Positions 38,861-48,471 of a stretch of 64,000 nucleotides of DNA are shown here, one piece after another. The notes under the pieces were generated by a model. That model had not been told where the DNA came from, searched no databases, and saw only the letters and a list, made by a program, of their open reading frames with translations. Origin of the DNA: Paludibacteraceae bacterium. GTDB lineage: Bacteria; Bacteroidota; Bacteroidia; Bacteroidales; Paludibacteraceae. The translations under genes were made by a program, and so were the position numbers. Position 1 is the stretch's first letter; each line of letters begins with the position of its first letter. The stretch lies in contig JAFXPK010000022.1 in assembly GCA_017527905.1 (NCBI GenBank), positions 26,709 to 90,708 on the forward strand, given 5' to 3'.

Positions 38861-39754
38861 TTATTTAGGGAACTCCACTTGTGGATTAAAACAGACAAGT
38901 GCCTTTGACACCCGCAGATAAACCATGGATTTACGGAACTTGAGACGGATAAGAGAGGACAGGAAACTAAAGAAATGATTCATGCACTGCTTCATTCTCC
39001 CCTTAAATCCGAGATTATACTCCTTCAAATGGTTGTACGACTCGTTTCTGAATTTATAAAAATAATTTTTTATGCGCCTAGGGTCATTTTCCTCATCGAA
39101 AGAAAGAGCCTTTTGGATACTTCTCTTATGCGTAACAAGACTTTTGCAGGCCATATATGAATCATACTTGGTAGAAATCCTGAACGTGTATTCGTAGTCA
39201 TCTCCCCAAATAAAATACTCTTTATACGGCAATCCTAATTCACGTACTATCGTTGAAGAAAAGAATACTGAGACGAATGTCGCATTTTTCACTTTAATCA
39301 TCGCCTTATCCACCAAGTCAACATAATCCGCATATCCATTGCTGGAACCACGGTTATCGACCACAGGCGTATTCATCGGGCATCCGTCAATGCCGACCAC
39401 TTTGCTACATACGAACCCGATATTTGGTTTGGCATGGTATGCGGAAACAAGCTCGTCCAAAGCATTTTCCTGACAAATCACATCATCGTCCATTATCCAA
39501 CAATAATCGCATCCCTTTTCGACCGCGAATCTGATGCCCGCGTTAAAACCACCGGCACCACCTACGTTCTCTTGAGAAACAACGACTATGTCATCCTGCT
39601 GCCCTAGCCATTCCGCCGTTCCGTCCGTGGAACCATTATTCACAACGATAATAACCCCATCCTTATTTGTTTGATTTCTTAAAGACGCGATAACCTCTTT
39701 TAACAAGGTCAAACGATTGTATGTTACGACAATAATACCTATTTTTCCGTTCAT
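38861..39754 (-). CDS. GT2 glycosyltransferase, galactofuranosyl/rhamnosyl type
   Basis: The 297-residue protein has IGIIVVTYNRLTLLKEVIASL, VVNNGSTDGTAEWL, the glycine-rich NVGGAGGFNAGI, WIMDDDV and YFIWGDDYEYTFRI. The GGAGGFNxG plus WxMDDD and WGDDxEY combination is that of GlfT-like galactofuranosyltransferases and related rhamnosyltransferases. Because glf (UDP-galactopyranose mutase) is in the same operon, transfer of galactofuranose is a reasonable inference. Confidence 0.85.
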   Translation of the reverse strand: MNGKIGIIVVTYNRLTLLKEVIASLRNQTNKDGVIIVVNNGSTDGTAEWLGQQDDIVVVSQENVGGAGGFNAGIRFAVEKGCDYCWIMDDDVICQENALDELVSAYHAKPNIGFVCSKVVGIDGCPMNTPVVDNRGSSNGYADYVDLVDKAMIKVKNATFVSVFFSSTIVRELGLPYKEYFIWGDDYEYTFRISTKYDSYMACKSLVTHKRSIQKALSFDEENDPRRIKNYFYKFRNESYNHLKEYNLGFKGRMKQCMNHFFSFLSSLIRLKFRKSMVYLRVSKALVCFNPQVEFPK

Positions 39755-39780
39755 AAATTTTCATTTAAAACATCCCCATG

Positions 39781-41226
39781 TCATTTTCCCATCTTTCCTT
39801 TAACTATACGCAAAACCTCGTTAAAGTTCTCGTCTTTGGTAATAATCGAATAAAGAATATACGAAATCACACCCATAGGAATCGCGACACATAACTTAAG
39901 CACAGGGGAAGAGAAAAAGAGCATGGAAACATAAATAACGACAGCCATTACCGCACAATTACATAAGATAGGCAGCAAAGACTTGAGTTGCTTCAACTCT
40001 CCATAGCCGTACATTTTCCCCGTGTAATAACAATTGAAAGAGAATGCGACGAACTCGTACAACGCCTTACCCACAACCATCCATATCAAGCCAAAAGGAA
40101 TCGACGCAAAGAGTATCAAAAACGCGATAGGTTTCTTAATGCACTCCAGTTTCAAGACCAGGTCCGTGCGTCCCTTCACATAAAGCAAGTTCAGATTCAA
40201 GTGAGTCAAAGGGCTTAACATATAGGCCAAACTCAACACCTGAAGGATTGGCACACATGGCATCCACTTTTCCCCGATCATGACAGGAATCAAATAAGGG
40301 GCAACCACAGAAAGCCCGACCAAAATAGGGTATAACAGATACAAAGGGACCGTCATCAATTTCTTATAGGCATTTATCAGACGTTCATCGTCATCCTGGA
40401 TCTTCGCCAAAATAGGATAGTTTATCTTTATCGCCATATCCTGAACGGTCTGCACAGGAAGGAGCGCATAGTGATTTCCCCTATTGTAATAACCAGCGTC
40501 CGCGCCAGAGAAAAATTTGCCGACCACAAGTGTATATAAATTACCATAAATAGTATTAATCAGACTTGATGCCAAAAGATTTGACCCTACTTTCCATAGC
40601 TTTCGGAAGGAAGCATAGGAAAACAATAAACGAGGCTTCCACTTTGATAAGAACCAGACACCCAGAGAAGTACATATCTGACCTGATAAAGTCTGGATAA
40701 CCAATGACCAAACACCCAATCCATTGAACGCGCACACGAGTCCGACCACGCCAGAAAACAACATGCTGACCATCGTCACAATGGAAAGCTTCCTAAACTG
40801 GAGATTTATGCGTAAGCGCGTGCTTTGAACGGTAGTAAAACCACTAATGATGATGGACAAAGCCACAACGCGCGTCACATCCTCCAAGATAGGCATGCCA
40901 TAAAATTTGGCTATGTAAGGAGAGGCGACATATAAAATCGCATAAAACGAAACCGAAACGATCGCATTGAAGATGAAGATTGTGGAATAATCCACATCGG
41001 TACGATCCTTCTTTTGGATTAAGGCATTAGACAGTCCACTGTCGGCAAACGTCTGCGCAATAGCTATAAAGATAGCTAACATCGCCACCACACCATAATC
41101 GCTAGGCGAAAGTAGGCGCGACAAGATTATGCCTATCGTAAATTGGACTACTTGGCAGACCATCTTCTCGACAGCAGTCCAAATAGCACCACTCACAGCA
41201 CTTGATTTCAGCCCCTTATCTTCCAC
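39781..41226 (-). CDS. wzx: Lipid-linked oligosaccharide flippase (Wzx/RfbX family)
   Basis: The 481-residue integral membrane protein has about 12 to 14 helices. The N-terminus (SGAIWTAVEKMVCQVVQFTIGIILSRLLSPSDYG) is the signature of the WzxC/MOP polysaccharide exporter family. It flips undecaprenyl-linked repeat units from the cytoplasmic to the periplasmic face. Its first 11 bases overlap the end of licD2. With the Wzy-like gene it defines a Wzx/Wzy-dependent system. Confidence 0.92.
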   Translation of the reverse strand: MEDKGLKSSAVSGAIWTAVEKMVCQVVQFTIGIILSRLLSPSDYGVVAMLAIFIAIAQTFADSGLSNALIQKKDRTDVDYSTIFIFNAIVSVSFYAILYVASPYIAKFYGMPILEDVTRVVALSIIISGFTTVQSTRLRINLQFRKLSIVTMVSMLFSGVVGLVCAFNGLGVWSLVIQTLSGQICTSLGVWFLSKWKPRLLFSYASFRKLWKVGSNLLASSLINTIYGNLYTLVVGKFFSGADAGYYNRGNHYALLPVQTVQDMAIKINYPILAKIQDDDERLINAYKKLMTVPLYLLYPILVGLSVVAPYLIPVMIGEKWMPCVPILQVLSLAYMLSPLTHLNLNLLYVKGRTDLVLKLECIKKPIAFLILFASIPFGLIWMVVGKALYEFVAFSFNCYYTGKMYGYGELKQLKSLLPILCNCAVMAVVIYVSMLFFSSPVLKLCVAIPMGVISYILYSIITKDENFNEVLRIVKGKMGK

Positions 41227-42124
41227 TTTTGCCTTTTTTTCTTAACTCATTCAAATATGGTTGATACGACCGTTCCGGATCCAAGACCAAGAATCCACCA
41301 TGATAGGTGGGTTGCTTTACCGGACTCATATAGTCCCCGTAAAGAGTCGACAAAACCACATCGTACCCTTTCGGCACAGGCATTTCGATGTCTTCGAAAG
41401 GGAGATATATGGTTTCAACATAACAAGACTTGTCAATCCTTTTATCTTTTATATACTGTAAATTATGGATAAGGCCCGATTTGACAACATACCTGTTTTC
41501 CGATATCTTATACTTGGACAAAAGTGCCTCATACGCTCTGAACGTCTTCAAATAATCATGTGTATGAGCATAGATCCAGGATTTCAACATCCTGAGATTC
41601 CCGAACGGGTTCAATCCCAGCTTGAACTTCGTATAGGCAGACATGACATGTCTTTGCGCCTCATCCAACTCCTCCACATATGACGCATATAGACTCTCAT
41701 CGTCCGGCAAGGCATCGAACACGAAAATATCGATGAAAATCCCCTGATGGAAATTGCGGGTTACATCATGAGGCAATATCGCGGCAGTATCGTTCATTCT
41801 CAGCTGAGCATGTCCTCTGTGATACGGAACAGATTCCGTATATGCGCACTGGAAAAAATAAGGAGAAGCGAATTCACGAGGAGCCACCTCTATCAACTTT
41901 TGATAGTCGTCTCTCATCATCACCATATCTACGTCATCATCCCAAGGTATATACCCCTTATGACGGACTGCTCCCAATAAAGTACCGCTTGATGCCCAAA
42001 TCGAAAGATGATGTTTCTTGCAAACCTCCAACAATTTCACAAGCAACTTCATTTGGACACTCCAAACCTGCTTAATCTGACGAGGAACAATATAACCGTC
42101 TCTTTCCTCTTCTTCTAGATTCAT
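41216..42124 (-). CDS. LicD family phosphotransferase (second copy)
   Basis: The product is 302 residues from the ATG at 42124 (MNLEEEERDG); the codon just before it is GTG. It has the LicD core at residues 47-66, GTLLGAVRHKGYIPWDDDVD, then RNFHQGIFIDIFVFDALPDDE. It is longer and quite different from the copy at 32323, so the two probably modify different sites or sugars. It is the gene directly downstream of the fused cytidylyltransferase/PLP enzyme, which supports a donor-transferase relation. It overlaps wzx by 11 bases. Confidence 0.88.
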   Translation of the reverse strand: MNLEEEERDGYIVPRQIKQVWSVQMKLLVKLLEVCKKHHLSIWASSGTLLGAVRHKGYIPWDDDVDMVMMRDDYQKLIEVAPREFASPYFFQCAYTESVPYHRGHAQLRMNDTAAILPHDVTRNFHQGIFIDIFVFDALPDDESLYASYVEELDEAQRHVMSAYTKFKLGLNPFGNLRMLKSWIYAHTHDYLKTFRAYEALLSKYKISENRYVVKSGLIHNLQYIKDKRIDKSCYVETIYLPFEDIEMPVPKGYDVVLSTLYGDYMSPVKQPTYHGGFLVLDPERSYQPYLNELRKKGKSGR

Positions 42125-42237
42125 CACTTTACCAAAATTTTGTGTTCTATTACAACTTCCATCAGGAACATCCGCGACCGAAGATTGGCCTCCGGCACGG
42201 ACACGGACGAAAGGACCTCGTCACACGAACTTTCACC

Positions 42238-44049
42238 CTATAGACTTCTTAAAGCTTCTATCAGTTTTTGGTTATCCGATCTGTTCCTTATCGCAAGGCG
42301 AACATAATTCCGACCATTAAACACCTTCTTCACAGAACAATCCTTAATCAATATATTATATTGATTCAAAAGGATAACGGCCAACTCATGCGACGTGTAT
42401 TTAGACGTCACTTCGCAAAGGAAGTAATTCGCCTGACTCGGTATAACACGCAAGAAAGGCACACTCTTCAACTCATTGTAGAATGTGATCCTTTCCTTCT
42501 GGAATAAATCGCACGCTCTAGCATAGTCCTTCTCATACTTGGAGAATATCTGCATAAAGAATTCAGCGAAAGAATTTATATTCCAGATAGAGACATCCTT
42601 TTTCATCCATGCGATCAACTGCTCATCCGCAGAAGCCATGATACCCAAGCGAAGACCTGGGACGCCAAACGACTTGGAAATACTCTTCATCACCACCATG
42701 GTTGGATACTCTTCCAACACACTATCCTTCAACAAACTGTTATTTTTGTAGTCCTCACTGAAATCAACGAAACTCTCATCCACGATCAGACGCACATTCC
42801 TTTCCTTGCACCATGCGGCCAAACGAAGTATATCAGCCACAGGGATATAATTACCTGACGGATTATCAGGGTTTATCAACAAAAGAGAATCGATTTCCTT
42901 ATCCGAGAAATAAGCCATAAGGTCATCCGCCGAATAGTGGAAATCCTCAGATTGAGGAACAAACTTCACGACAGCCTCCGGCTCCCTTCTGTTAGGATAC
43001 TCCTCGAAAGTCGGAAACACAACACCCAGCTTCCCCTCAACACGTTCCATCAAGCTCTTTATCAACTCCGCAGCGCCATTACCAGGGATGATATAAGGCT
43101 CCTTAACCCCAAAGCATTTACTTGCGAGCAATGTATTGACGTACATGCCTGACGGATATTCGGTGAGCAGGACGTCAAAATTGGCCCTCATCTCATCCAA
43201 CAATTTTGGAGAAGGGAAATAAGGATTCACCAGATAGCAGTAATCCAACATACCTGGGAATCGCCAATAACCGCCATAACGGCTCATGTATTTTTTCAAA
43301 CGCACCTCATCTTCCGCGAACAACGCCTCCGCGATGTCCAGGTCCGCCTTGTCATCAGACTCGTACCATTTCTCGTCCGTTATAGGCAACGCCATCAAGT
43401 CAGACTTATCCAAGAAACAGATCACACGCAAAACCTGCTCGTAGTATTCATTGTTTCCCAAAGCCTCACTATATGCCTGCAAGAACGGGACATACTTGTG
43501 AATTGAGAACTCCTTGCTGAACTTATATACGTTTACCGTCTTGTAATAATACTTGACATCAGAATATTTGAATGCGCTCTTCGGAATAAAGTTGACGATA
43601 TTATTGTCTTCGTCAATTCTAACCATTGTACCATCCATCCACGTCTCATATTTCGCGACCAAAGCCAAATTAGGATATGGATTGTTCAGTATCAGCGAGA
43701 ACATACGATCATCAAGCAACAGATCCGACTCAATCAACAACGTATCATCCTCCATAAGCTTATCCTTAGCCAAAGCCAACGAATAGATGTTATTGGTTTT
43801 GTAATAGACAGGATTATCCACATACTCGATCTTCAACTTCCCATCAAAACGAGAACCGATATAATCGACAAGTTTCTGTCCTTCATAACCGATGACAATA
43901 ACCACCCGATTGAGATTCAACCCACACAATTGGTTCAATAGTCTGTCTATCATGGGTATACCATTCACCGGAACCATACACTTTGTATTGTTTTTAGTAA
44001 ACTCACCCAATCGTTTACCCATTCCTGCCGCTAAAATGATTGCCTGCAT
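42238..44049 (-). CDS. Fused nucleotidylyltransferase and HisC/CobD-like PLP enzyme
   Basis: The protein has 603 residues in two parts. Residues 1-235 form a LicC-like nucleotidylyltransferase (IILAAGMGKRLGEFTKNNTKCMVPVNG split over the first 27 residues, YKTNNIYSLALAKD, LLIESDLLL). About residue 265 onward is a fold-type I PLP enzyme with IPGNGAAELI, LLINPDNPSGN, LIVDESFVDF and the Schiff-base segment KSISKSFGVPGLRLGIM, with the predicted PLP lysine at 459. The second part is closest to histidinol-phosphate aminotransferase and CobD threonine-phosphate decarboxylase. By analogy with CobD and with described cytidylyltransferase-transaminase fusions for aminoethylphosphonate (PntC), it may make and activate a phospho-amine for the LicD enzymes. 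No phosphonate genes are nearby. Confidence 0.85.
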   Translation of the reverse strand: MQAIILAAGMGKRLGEFTKNNTKCMVPVNGIPMIDRLLNQLCGLNLNRVVIVIGYEGQKLVDYIGSRFDGKLKIEYVDNPVYYKTNNIYSLALAKDKLMEDDTLLIESDLLLDDRMFSLILNNPYPNLALVAKYETWMDGTMVRIDEDNNIVNFIPKSAFKYSDVKYYYKTVNVYKFSKEFSIHKYVPFLQAYSEALGNNEYYEQVLRVICFLDKSDLMALPITDEKWYESDDKADLDIAEALFAEDEVRLKKYMSRYGGYWRFPGMLDYCYLVNPYFPSPKLLDEMRANFDVLLTEYPSGMYVNTLLASKCFGVKEPYIIPGNGAAELIKSLMERVEGKLGVVFPTFEEYPNRREPEAVVKFVPQSEDFHYSADDLMAYFSDKEIDSLLLINPDNPSGNYIPVADILRLAAWCKERNVRLIVDESFVDFSEDYKNNSLLKDSVLEEYPTMVVMKSISKSFGVPGLRLGIMASADEQLIAWMKKDVSIWNINSFAEFFMQIFSKYEKDYARACDLFQKERITFYNELKSVPFLRVIPSQANYFLCEVTSKYTSHELAVILLNQYNILIKDCSVKKVFNGRNYVRLAIRNRSDNQKLIEALRSL

Positions 44050-44076
44050 ACCGCCTATATTTTACATTTGATCTTT

Positions 44077-45222
44077 TTAAACATTCATATTCAACACCTT
44101 CTCAATCACCGGTGCCATATCATAATACTTATACTCGGCCAGACGTCCTCCGAAGATGACGTTCTTTTCCCGCTCCGCCATTTTCCGATAAGACTCCGCC
44201 AAACCGTTATTTTTCTCGTCGTTCACAGGATAATAAGGCTCCATTCCCTCTTTATATTCAGTGGAATATTCCTCACTGATCACACTCTTCGGGCAATCAT
44301 ACACTTGTTGTCCGAACATTTCAAAGTGCTTGTGTTCGATCACACGCGTATAAGGAACATCATGGCTTGTATAGTTCACCACCGCATTCCCTTGATAGTT
44401 AGCCGTTTCGACTATCCTGGTTTCAAAACTAACTGTACGCCAATCTAATTTTCCCAATGAATAATTGAAGTACTGGTCGATCGGGCCAGTAAAAACCAAA
44501 CGATCCGCGATTTCCCTCCAGCTATCTTTCCACATCTTTCCGGTCGAAGGGCAAACAGACTGGAAAAAATCCTCTCCAGTTCTACATTCGACGCCTTCCA
44601 ACAAGCCATCAATCAGTCTGTTATATCCGCCAATCGGAATTCCCTGATATGAATCGTTGAAATAATTATTATCAAAGACAAGACGAACAGGCAACCTTTT
44701 TATGATGAAAGCAGGAAGTTCCGTACACTTCCTACCCCATTGTTTTTCAGTATATTCCTTTATTAACTTTTCAAAAATATCCTTACCGACCAAAGACAAT
44801 GCCTGTTCCTCCAGATTCTGAGGCTCACGTCCATTTAGACTACGAAGCGCCTCCCGTTTTTGCTCTTCGATTTTTTTCGAAGCCTCCTCAGGAGTCTTCA
44901 CGCCCCACATCTGATAGAAGGTGTTCATATTGAAAGGAAGATTATACAAACACCCCTTATAATTCGCCACAGGAGAATTCGTATAACGATTAAACTCAAC
45001 GATTGAGTTTACGAAATCCCAAACTGTTTTATTATTCGTATGGAAAATATGAGCTCCATACTTGTGGACATTAATTCCCTCGATGTTCTCGCAATACAGA
45101 TTACCACCCAGATTAGGACGTTTCTCGATCAACAAACATCTTTTTCCCTTCTTAAAAGCACGATACGCAAATGTCGCGCCAAAAAGACCTGAACCAACTA
45201 TCAAATAATCGTACTTACCCAT
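44077..45222 (-). CDS. glf: UDP-galactopyranose mutase
   Basis: The 381-residue flavoenzyme converts UDP-galactopyranose to UDP-galactofuranose. It has the FAD site YLIVGSGLFGATFAYRAFKKG, then RPNLGGNLYCE, NVHKYGAHIFHT (with the conserved His/Phe near the substrate), RLPVRLVFDNNYF, and the late EYSTEYKEGMEPYYPVND. Length and motifs fit Glf. It lies 5 bases downstream of ugd. It implies that the surface polymer contains galactofuranose, and it pairs with the GlfT-like gene at 38861. Confidence 0.96.
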   Translation of the reverse strand: MGKYDYLIVGSGLFGATFAYRAFKKGKRCLLIEKRPNLGGNLYCENIEGINVHKYGAHIFHTNNKTVWDFVNSIVEFNRYTNSPVANYKGCLYNLPFNMNTFYQMWGVKTPEEASKKIEEQKREALRSLNGREPQNLEEQALSLVGKDIFEKLIKEYTEKQWGRKCTELPAFIIKRLPVRLVFDNNYFNDSYQGIPIGGYNRLIDGLLEGVECRTGEDFFQSVCPSTGKMWKDSWREIADRLVFTGPIDQYFNYSLGKLDWRTVSFETRIVETANYQGNAVVNYTSHDVPYTRVIEHKHFEMFGQQVYDCPKSVISEEYSTEYKEGMEPYYPVNDEKNNGLAESYRKMAEREKNVIFGGRLAEYKYYDMAPVIEKVLNMNV

Positions 45223-45227
45223 CTAAA

Positions 45228-46571
45228 TCAATCTCTCCTAAACAAATCCCTCGTATATACTTTCTGCTCGACATCATCCAAACAACTGTCATAACGATTG
45301 GCGATGATGGCTTGAGACTGCGTCTTGAATTTAGAAAGATCGTTCACCACCAAGCTTCCGAAGAAAGTCGAACCATCCTCCAGCGTCGGCTCATAAATGA
45401 TGACATTCGCCCCCTTCGCCTTCACCCGCTTCATTACGCCCTGGATAGAGCTTTGGCGGAAGTTATCGGAATTGGACTTCATCGTCAATCGATAGACACC
45501 GATGGTGACAGGTTTTTCATGGCTTTGGCTATAACCATTTTGATTGCTGTAGTCATAATAGCCAGCCTTACGCAACACCTGGTCCGCGATGAAATCCTTA
45601 CGGGTACGGTTACTCTCCACGATAGCAGTCATCATGTTTTGCGGCACATTGGTGTAATTCGCCAGAAGTTGTTTCGTGTCCTTCGGCAAGCAATATCCAC
45701 CATAGCCAAAAGAAGGATTGTTGTAATGCATACCAATACGAGGATCCAAGCCGACGCCCTGAATGATCGCCTGCGCATCCAAGCCCTTCACCTCCGCATA
45801 AGTATCCAACTCGTTGAAATAGCTGACACGGAGCGCCAAATACGTATTAGCGAAAAGCTTCACCGCCTCCGCCTCCTTCATACCCATAAAGAGCGTATCG
45901 ATGTCTTCCTTCAAGGCCCCCTCCTGCAAAAGAGCGGCGAAAGTTCTCGCATACTCCTCCGCATGGTCATTAGCCACCATACGGATCGCATCATTCTCCT
46001 CCTTGAAAGCCGGGATGTCTATGATTTTCGGATATCCCACAATGATTCGGGAAGGATACAAGTTATCGTAGAGCGCCTTGCTTTCACGCAAGAACTCTGG
46101 AGAGAACAACAAATTGAACTTCTTCCCCGCAAGGCTAGCCGTTTCGGCGAACTTCTTCGCATAGCGGACATACAGATTACGCGTGTAACCTACCGGGATG
46201 GTCGATTTAATCACCATCACCGCATCCGGATTCACTTCCAGTACAAGGTCTATCACCTCCTCCACATGACTCGTGTCAAAATAATTCTTCACAGGGTCAT
46301 AATTCGTAGGAGCGGCGATTACGACATAATCAGCATCCTTATAGGCGGAAGCCCCATCCAAAGTGGCTTTCAAATCCAAAGGTTTTTCCGCCAAATACTT
46401 TTCGATATAATCATCCTGAATCGGTGACTTGCGATTATTGATCAGATCAACCTTTTCCGGTATCACATCCACAGCAACAACAGAGTGATGCTGAGCCAAT
46501 AATGTGGCGATACTCAATCCCACATATCCTGTACCTGCGACAGCAATCCTCAAATCCTTAAAATCTCTCAT
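45228..46571 (-). CDS. ugd: UDP-glucose 6-dehydrogenase
   Basis: The 447-residue NAD-dependent enzyme oxidises UDP-glucose to UDP-glucuronate. It has the N-terminal Rossmann motif [24 protein letters not shown], the [11 protein letters not shown] part, [20 protein letters not shown], and the catalytic cysteine motif [14 protein letters not shown]. This is the short E. coli Ugd type. It is not the UDP-GlcNAc dehydrogenase (WbpA) type, so the donor for the wbpB/D/E enzymes may come from elsewhere. It is the second enzyme after wbpB in the operon. Confidence 0.92.
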   Translation of the reverse strand: MRDFKDLRIAVAGTGYVGLSIATLLAQHHSVVAVDVIPEKVDLINNRKSPIQDDYIEKYLAEKPLDLKATLDGASAYKDADYVVIAAPTNYDPVKNYFDTSHVEEVIDLVLEVNPDAVMVIKSTIPVGYTRNLYVRYAKKFAETASLAGKKFNLLFSPEFLRESKALYDNLYPSRIIVGYPKIIDIPAFKEENDAIRMVANDHAEEYARTFAALLQEGALKEDIDTLFMGMKEAEAVKLFANTYLALRVSYFNELDTYAEVKGLDAQAIIQGVGLDPRIGMHYNNPSFGYGGYCLPKDTKQLLANYTNVPQNMMTAIVESNRTRKDFIADQVLRKAGYYDYSNQNGYSQSHEKPVTIGVYRLTMKSNSDNFRQSSIQGVMKRVKAKGANVIIYEPTLEDGSTFFGSLVVNDLSKFKTQSQAIIANRYDSCLDDVEQKVYTRDLFRRD

Positions 46572-46573
46572 AA

Positions 46574-47596
46574 CTAAACACGCTTTGACCAGACCCCATC
46601 GCGGACCGCATAGATCCGTTCGATGATGTCAACAACTTTTAAACCCTCCAACACATTGGTTGTGATGGAATTATCATTTTGCAAAGTATCAATCACATTC
46701 TTTATGACCAGGTGATGGTTTTGGGCAGAACCCTTATACGCACCATAGTCGTTCGGCGGATTGCTAGGCGCCAACTCAGGCATCTCGTAATCCTGCACAT
46801 GGCAATAGACCACCTCGTTCATGTATTGTCCGGCCACCTTGACCGTACCCTTTTCACCGACGATAGTGATGCTGCTCTCCAAGTTGGTGTCCCACACCGC
46901 AGTGGAATAATTCAAGCAGCCCATGCCACCGTTCATGAAATCGAACGTGACAACCCCGCTATCCTCGAAATCGGTCAAATCCTTATGAGAGAAATCATTG
47001 AAATGACCGACGATGTTGGTGATATCGCCGAACAGCCAATACATGATATCGATGAAATGGGAAAATTGAGTGAAGAGAGTTCCGCCGTCCAGACGTCCAT
47101 CCCCGTGCCAATTTCCCTTCTTGTAATAACGTTCGTCCCGGTTCCAGAAGCAATTCAACTGGACCATGAAGATCTTGCCCAGCCGCTTCTCCGTCATCAT
47201 CTGCTTCAACCACACGGAAGGCGGGGAATAGCGGTTCTGCATCACGCAGAATACTTTTCTGGAGACCTCCAAGGATTTGGAGACCAACTTTTCCGCATCC
47301 GCCTTGCTCAAAGCGATAGGCTTTTCGATGACCACATGCCGCCTGGTTTCCAGGACCATCAACGCATATGGAGCGTGGAAGAAGTTCGGCGTACAGATGT
47401 TTACCACATCGATCTGCAGCCCAGAAGCCAGCAAATCCTCGATAGAGGTGAAATACGGAAGGTCATCCGTGAAATCCACCTTCTCCTTCGGCAAAACATC
47501 GCATACCGCCACCAATTCGGCATCAGGATTCCTGCGGATCATCTCCGCATGGCGTTTCCCGATGTGACCATAACCAACAACAGCAAATCTAACCAT
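46574..47596 (-). CDS. wbpB: Gfo/Idh/MocA oxidoreductase, WbpB/WlbA-like
   Basis: The product is 340 residues from the ATG at 47596 ([20 protein letters not shown]), chosen because a longer frame overlaps the acetyltransferase. It has the NAD-binding [11 protein letters not shown], the central [14 protein letters not shown] with the catalytic Lys, and [14 protein letters not shown] later part ([26 protein letters not shown]) is characteristic of UDP-GlcNAcA 3-dehydrogenases. It would form the 3-keto sugar that an aminotransferase (49672) and an acetyltransferase (47601) convert to UDP-GlcNAc(3NAc)A. These three are the enzymes of that route seen here. Confidence 0.87.
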   Translation of the reverse strand: MVRFAVVGYGHIGKRHAEMIRRNPDAELVAVCDVLPKEKVDFTDDLPYFTSIEDLLASGLQIDVVNICTPNFFHAPYALMVLETRRHVVIEKPIALSKADAEKLVSKSLEVSRKVFCVMQNRYSPPSVWLKQMMTEKRLGKIFMVQLNCFWNRDERYYKKGNWHGDGRLDGGTLFTQFSHFIDIMYWLFGDITNIVGHFNDFSHKDLTDFEDSGVVTFDFMNGGMGCLNYSTAVWDTNLESSITIVGEKGTVKVAGQYMNEVVYCHVQDYEMPELAPSNPPNDYGAYKGSAQNHHLVIKNVIDTLQNDNSITTNVLEGLKVVDIIERIYAVRDGVWSKRV

Positions 47597-47600
47597 GAAA

Positions 47601-48170
47601 TCAATCGATTTTACTAACCAATCCATTCCTCAACTCGTAGGAGGAATTCGTTTCCGGGCAAACAGCCCTTCCCGTCTCGTCAAAGGTCAAACGGTGACCA
47701 TATTCGCTCACCCAGCCGATTTGTCTGCCCGGATTCCCGACCACTAGAGCGAAAGGCTTCACATCCTTCGTCACCACCGTTCCTGCACCCACCATCGCAT
47801 AAGCGCCGATTTCAACGCCACAAACGACCGTCGCATTCGCACCAATCGAAGCCCCTTTTCTCACCAAAGTCCGCTTAAATTCAGACTTCCGGTTCACAAA
47901 ACTTCTCGGATTGATGACGTTGGTGAAGACCATGGAAGGACCCAAAAAGACATCGTCCTCGCAGATAACGCCCGTATAGACGGAAACGTTATTCTGGATT
48001 TTCACATTATTGCCGATTCTCACGTCAGGTGAAACCACCACATTTTGCCCGATATTGCAGTTGTCGCCTATGCGAGCGCCAGACATGACATGGGAAAAAT
48101 GCCATATTTTCACGTTTTCACCAATCACGGAACCTTCGTCCACAACAGCGGTTTCATGAATAAAAGACAT
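47601..48170 (-). CDS. wbpD: UDP-GlcNAc(3NH2)A N-acetyltransferase, WbpD/WlbB-like
   Basis: The 189-residue left-handed beta-helix protein has hexapeptide repeats (IGENVKIWHFSHV, IGDNCNIGQNVVVSPDVRIGNNVKIQNNVSVYTGV). The segment FLGPSMVFTNVINPRSFVNRKSEF is distinctive of WlbB/WbpD, which acetylates the 3-amino group of UDP-GlcNAc(3NH2)A. It is the first gene after the promoter at 48381. The tail of about 35 residues after the helix is normal for the family. Confidence 0.92.
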   Translation of the reverse strand: MSFIHETAVVDEGSVIGENVKIWHFSHVMSGARIGDNCNIGQNVVVSPDVRIGNNVKIQNNVSVYTGVICEDDVFLGPSMVFTNVINPRSFVNRKSEFKRTLVRKGASIGANATVVCGVEIGAYAMVGAGTVVTKDVKPFALVVGNPGRQIGWVSEYGHRLTFDETGRAVCPETNSSYELRNGLVSKID

Positions 48171-48471
48171 GTTATCGGATAAATTTGGGCAAAAACTTCG
48201 TTATCGTGAGTAACATGTAAGACAATACAAATCCCTCACTTACAGACAATTCCAAATATTTGAGGTATATAATTTCAATGCTCACCCGAAAACAAATCCA
48301 CCATGAAACGAAGAAACACATACCCTTAAGCCACCCCATCGGCAAGGGCAACACAGCGCCCTACACACCGAAGGAGTATGCAAATTTACTACAAATCGAC
48401 AATATTACAAAAACATAGACTATGTTTTTTCCCCGTTTTGCGAAGTCTATTCAAACATCCCGAAAGGTCTA
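48171..48471. other. Leader region between rfbB and the wbpD operon
   Basis: This 301-base spacer contains the wbpD-operon promoter (48381-48411), so transcripts would have a leader of about 200 bases. Within it is a possible 55-codon frame (ATG at 48339, stop TAA at 48172-48174, one base before the wbpD ATG). The predicted product is strongly hydrophobic (begins MGWLKGMCFFVSWW) and has no recognisable relative. It could be a leader peptide or chance. No clear terminator for rfbB is visible. Confidence 0.4.
48381..48411 (-). promoter_or_regulatory. Promoter of the main polysaccharide operon (wbpD onward)
   Basis: On the minus strand: TTTG (48408-48411), 19 bases, TAAATTTG (48381-48388), a full match to the Bacteroidota consensus. 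It would drive wbpD-wbpB-ugd-glf and the following genes to the terminator at 31113, about 17 kb. Confidence 0.75.

Noticed and set aside
42238..44049. Reading the fusion as two separate genes
   Set aside because: A single uninterrupted frame of 603 codons covers both domains with a short linker and no internal stop.
45171..46427. 418-codon plus-strand frame
   Set aside because: It lies exactly opposite ugd, which has all its catalytic motifs.
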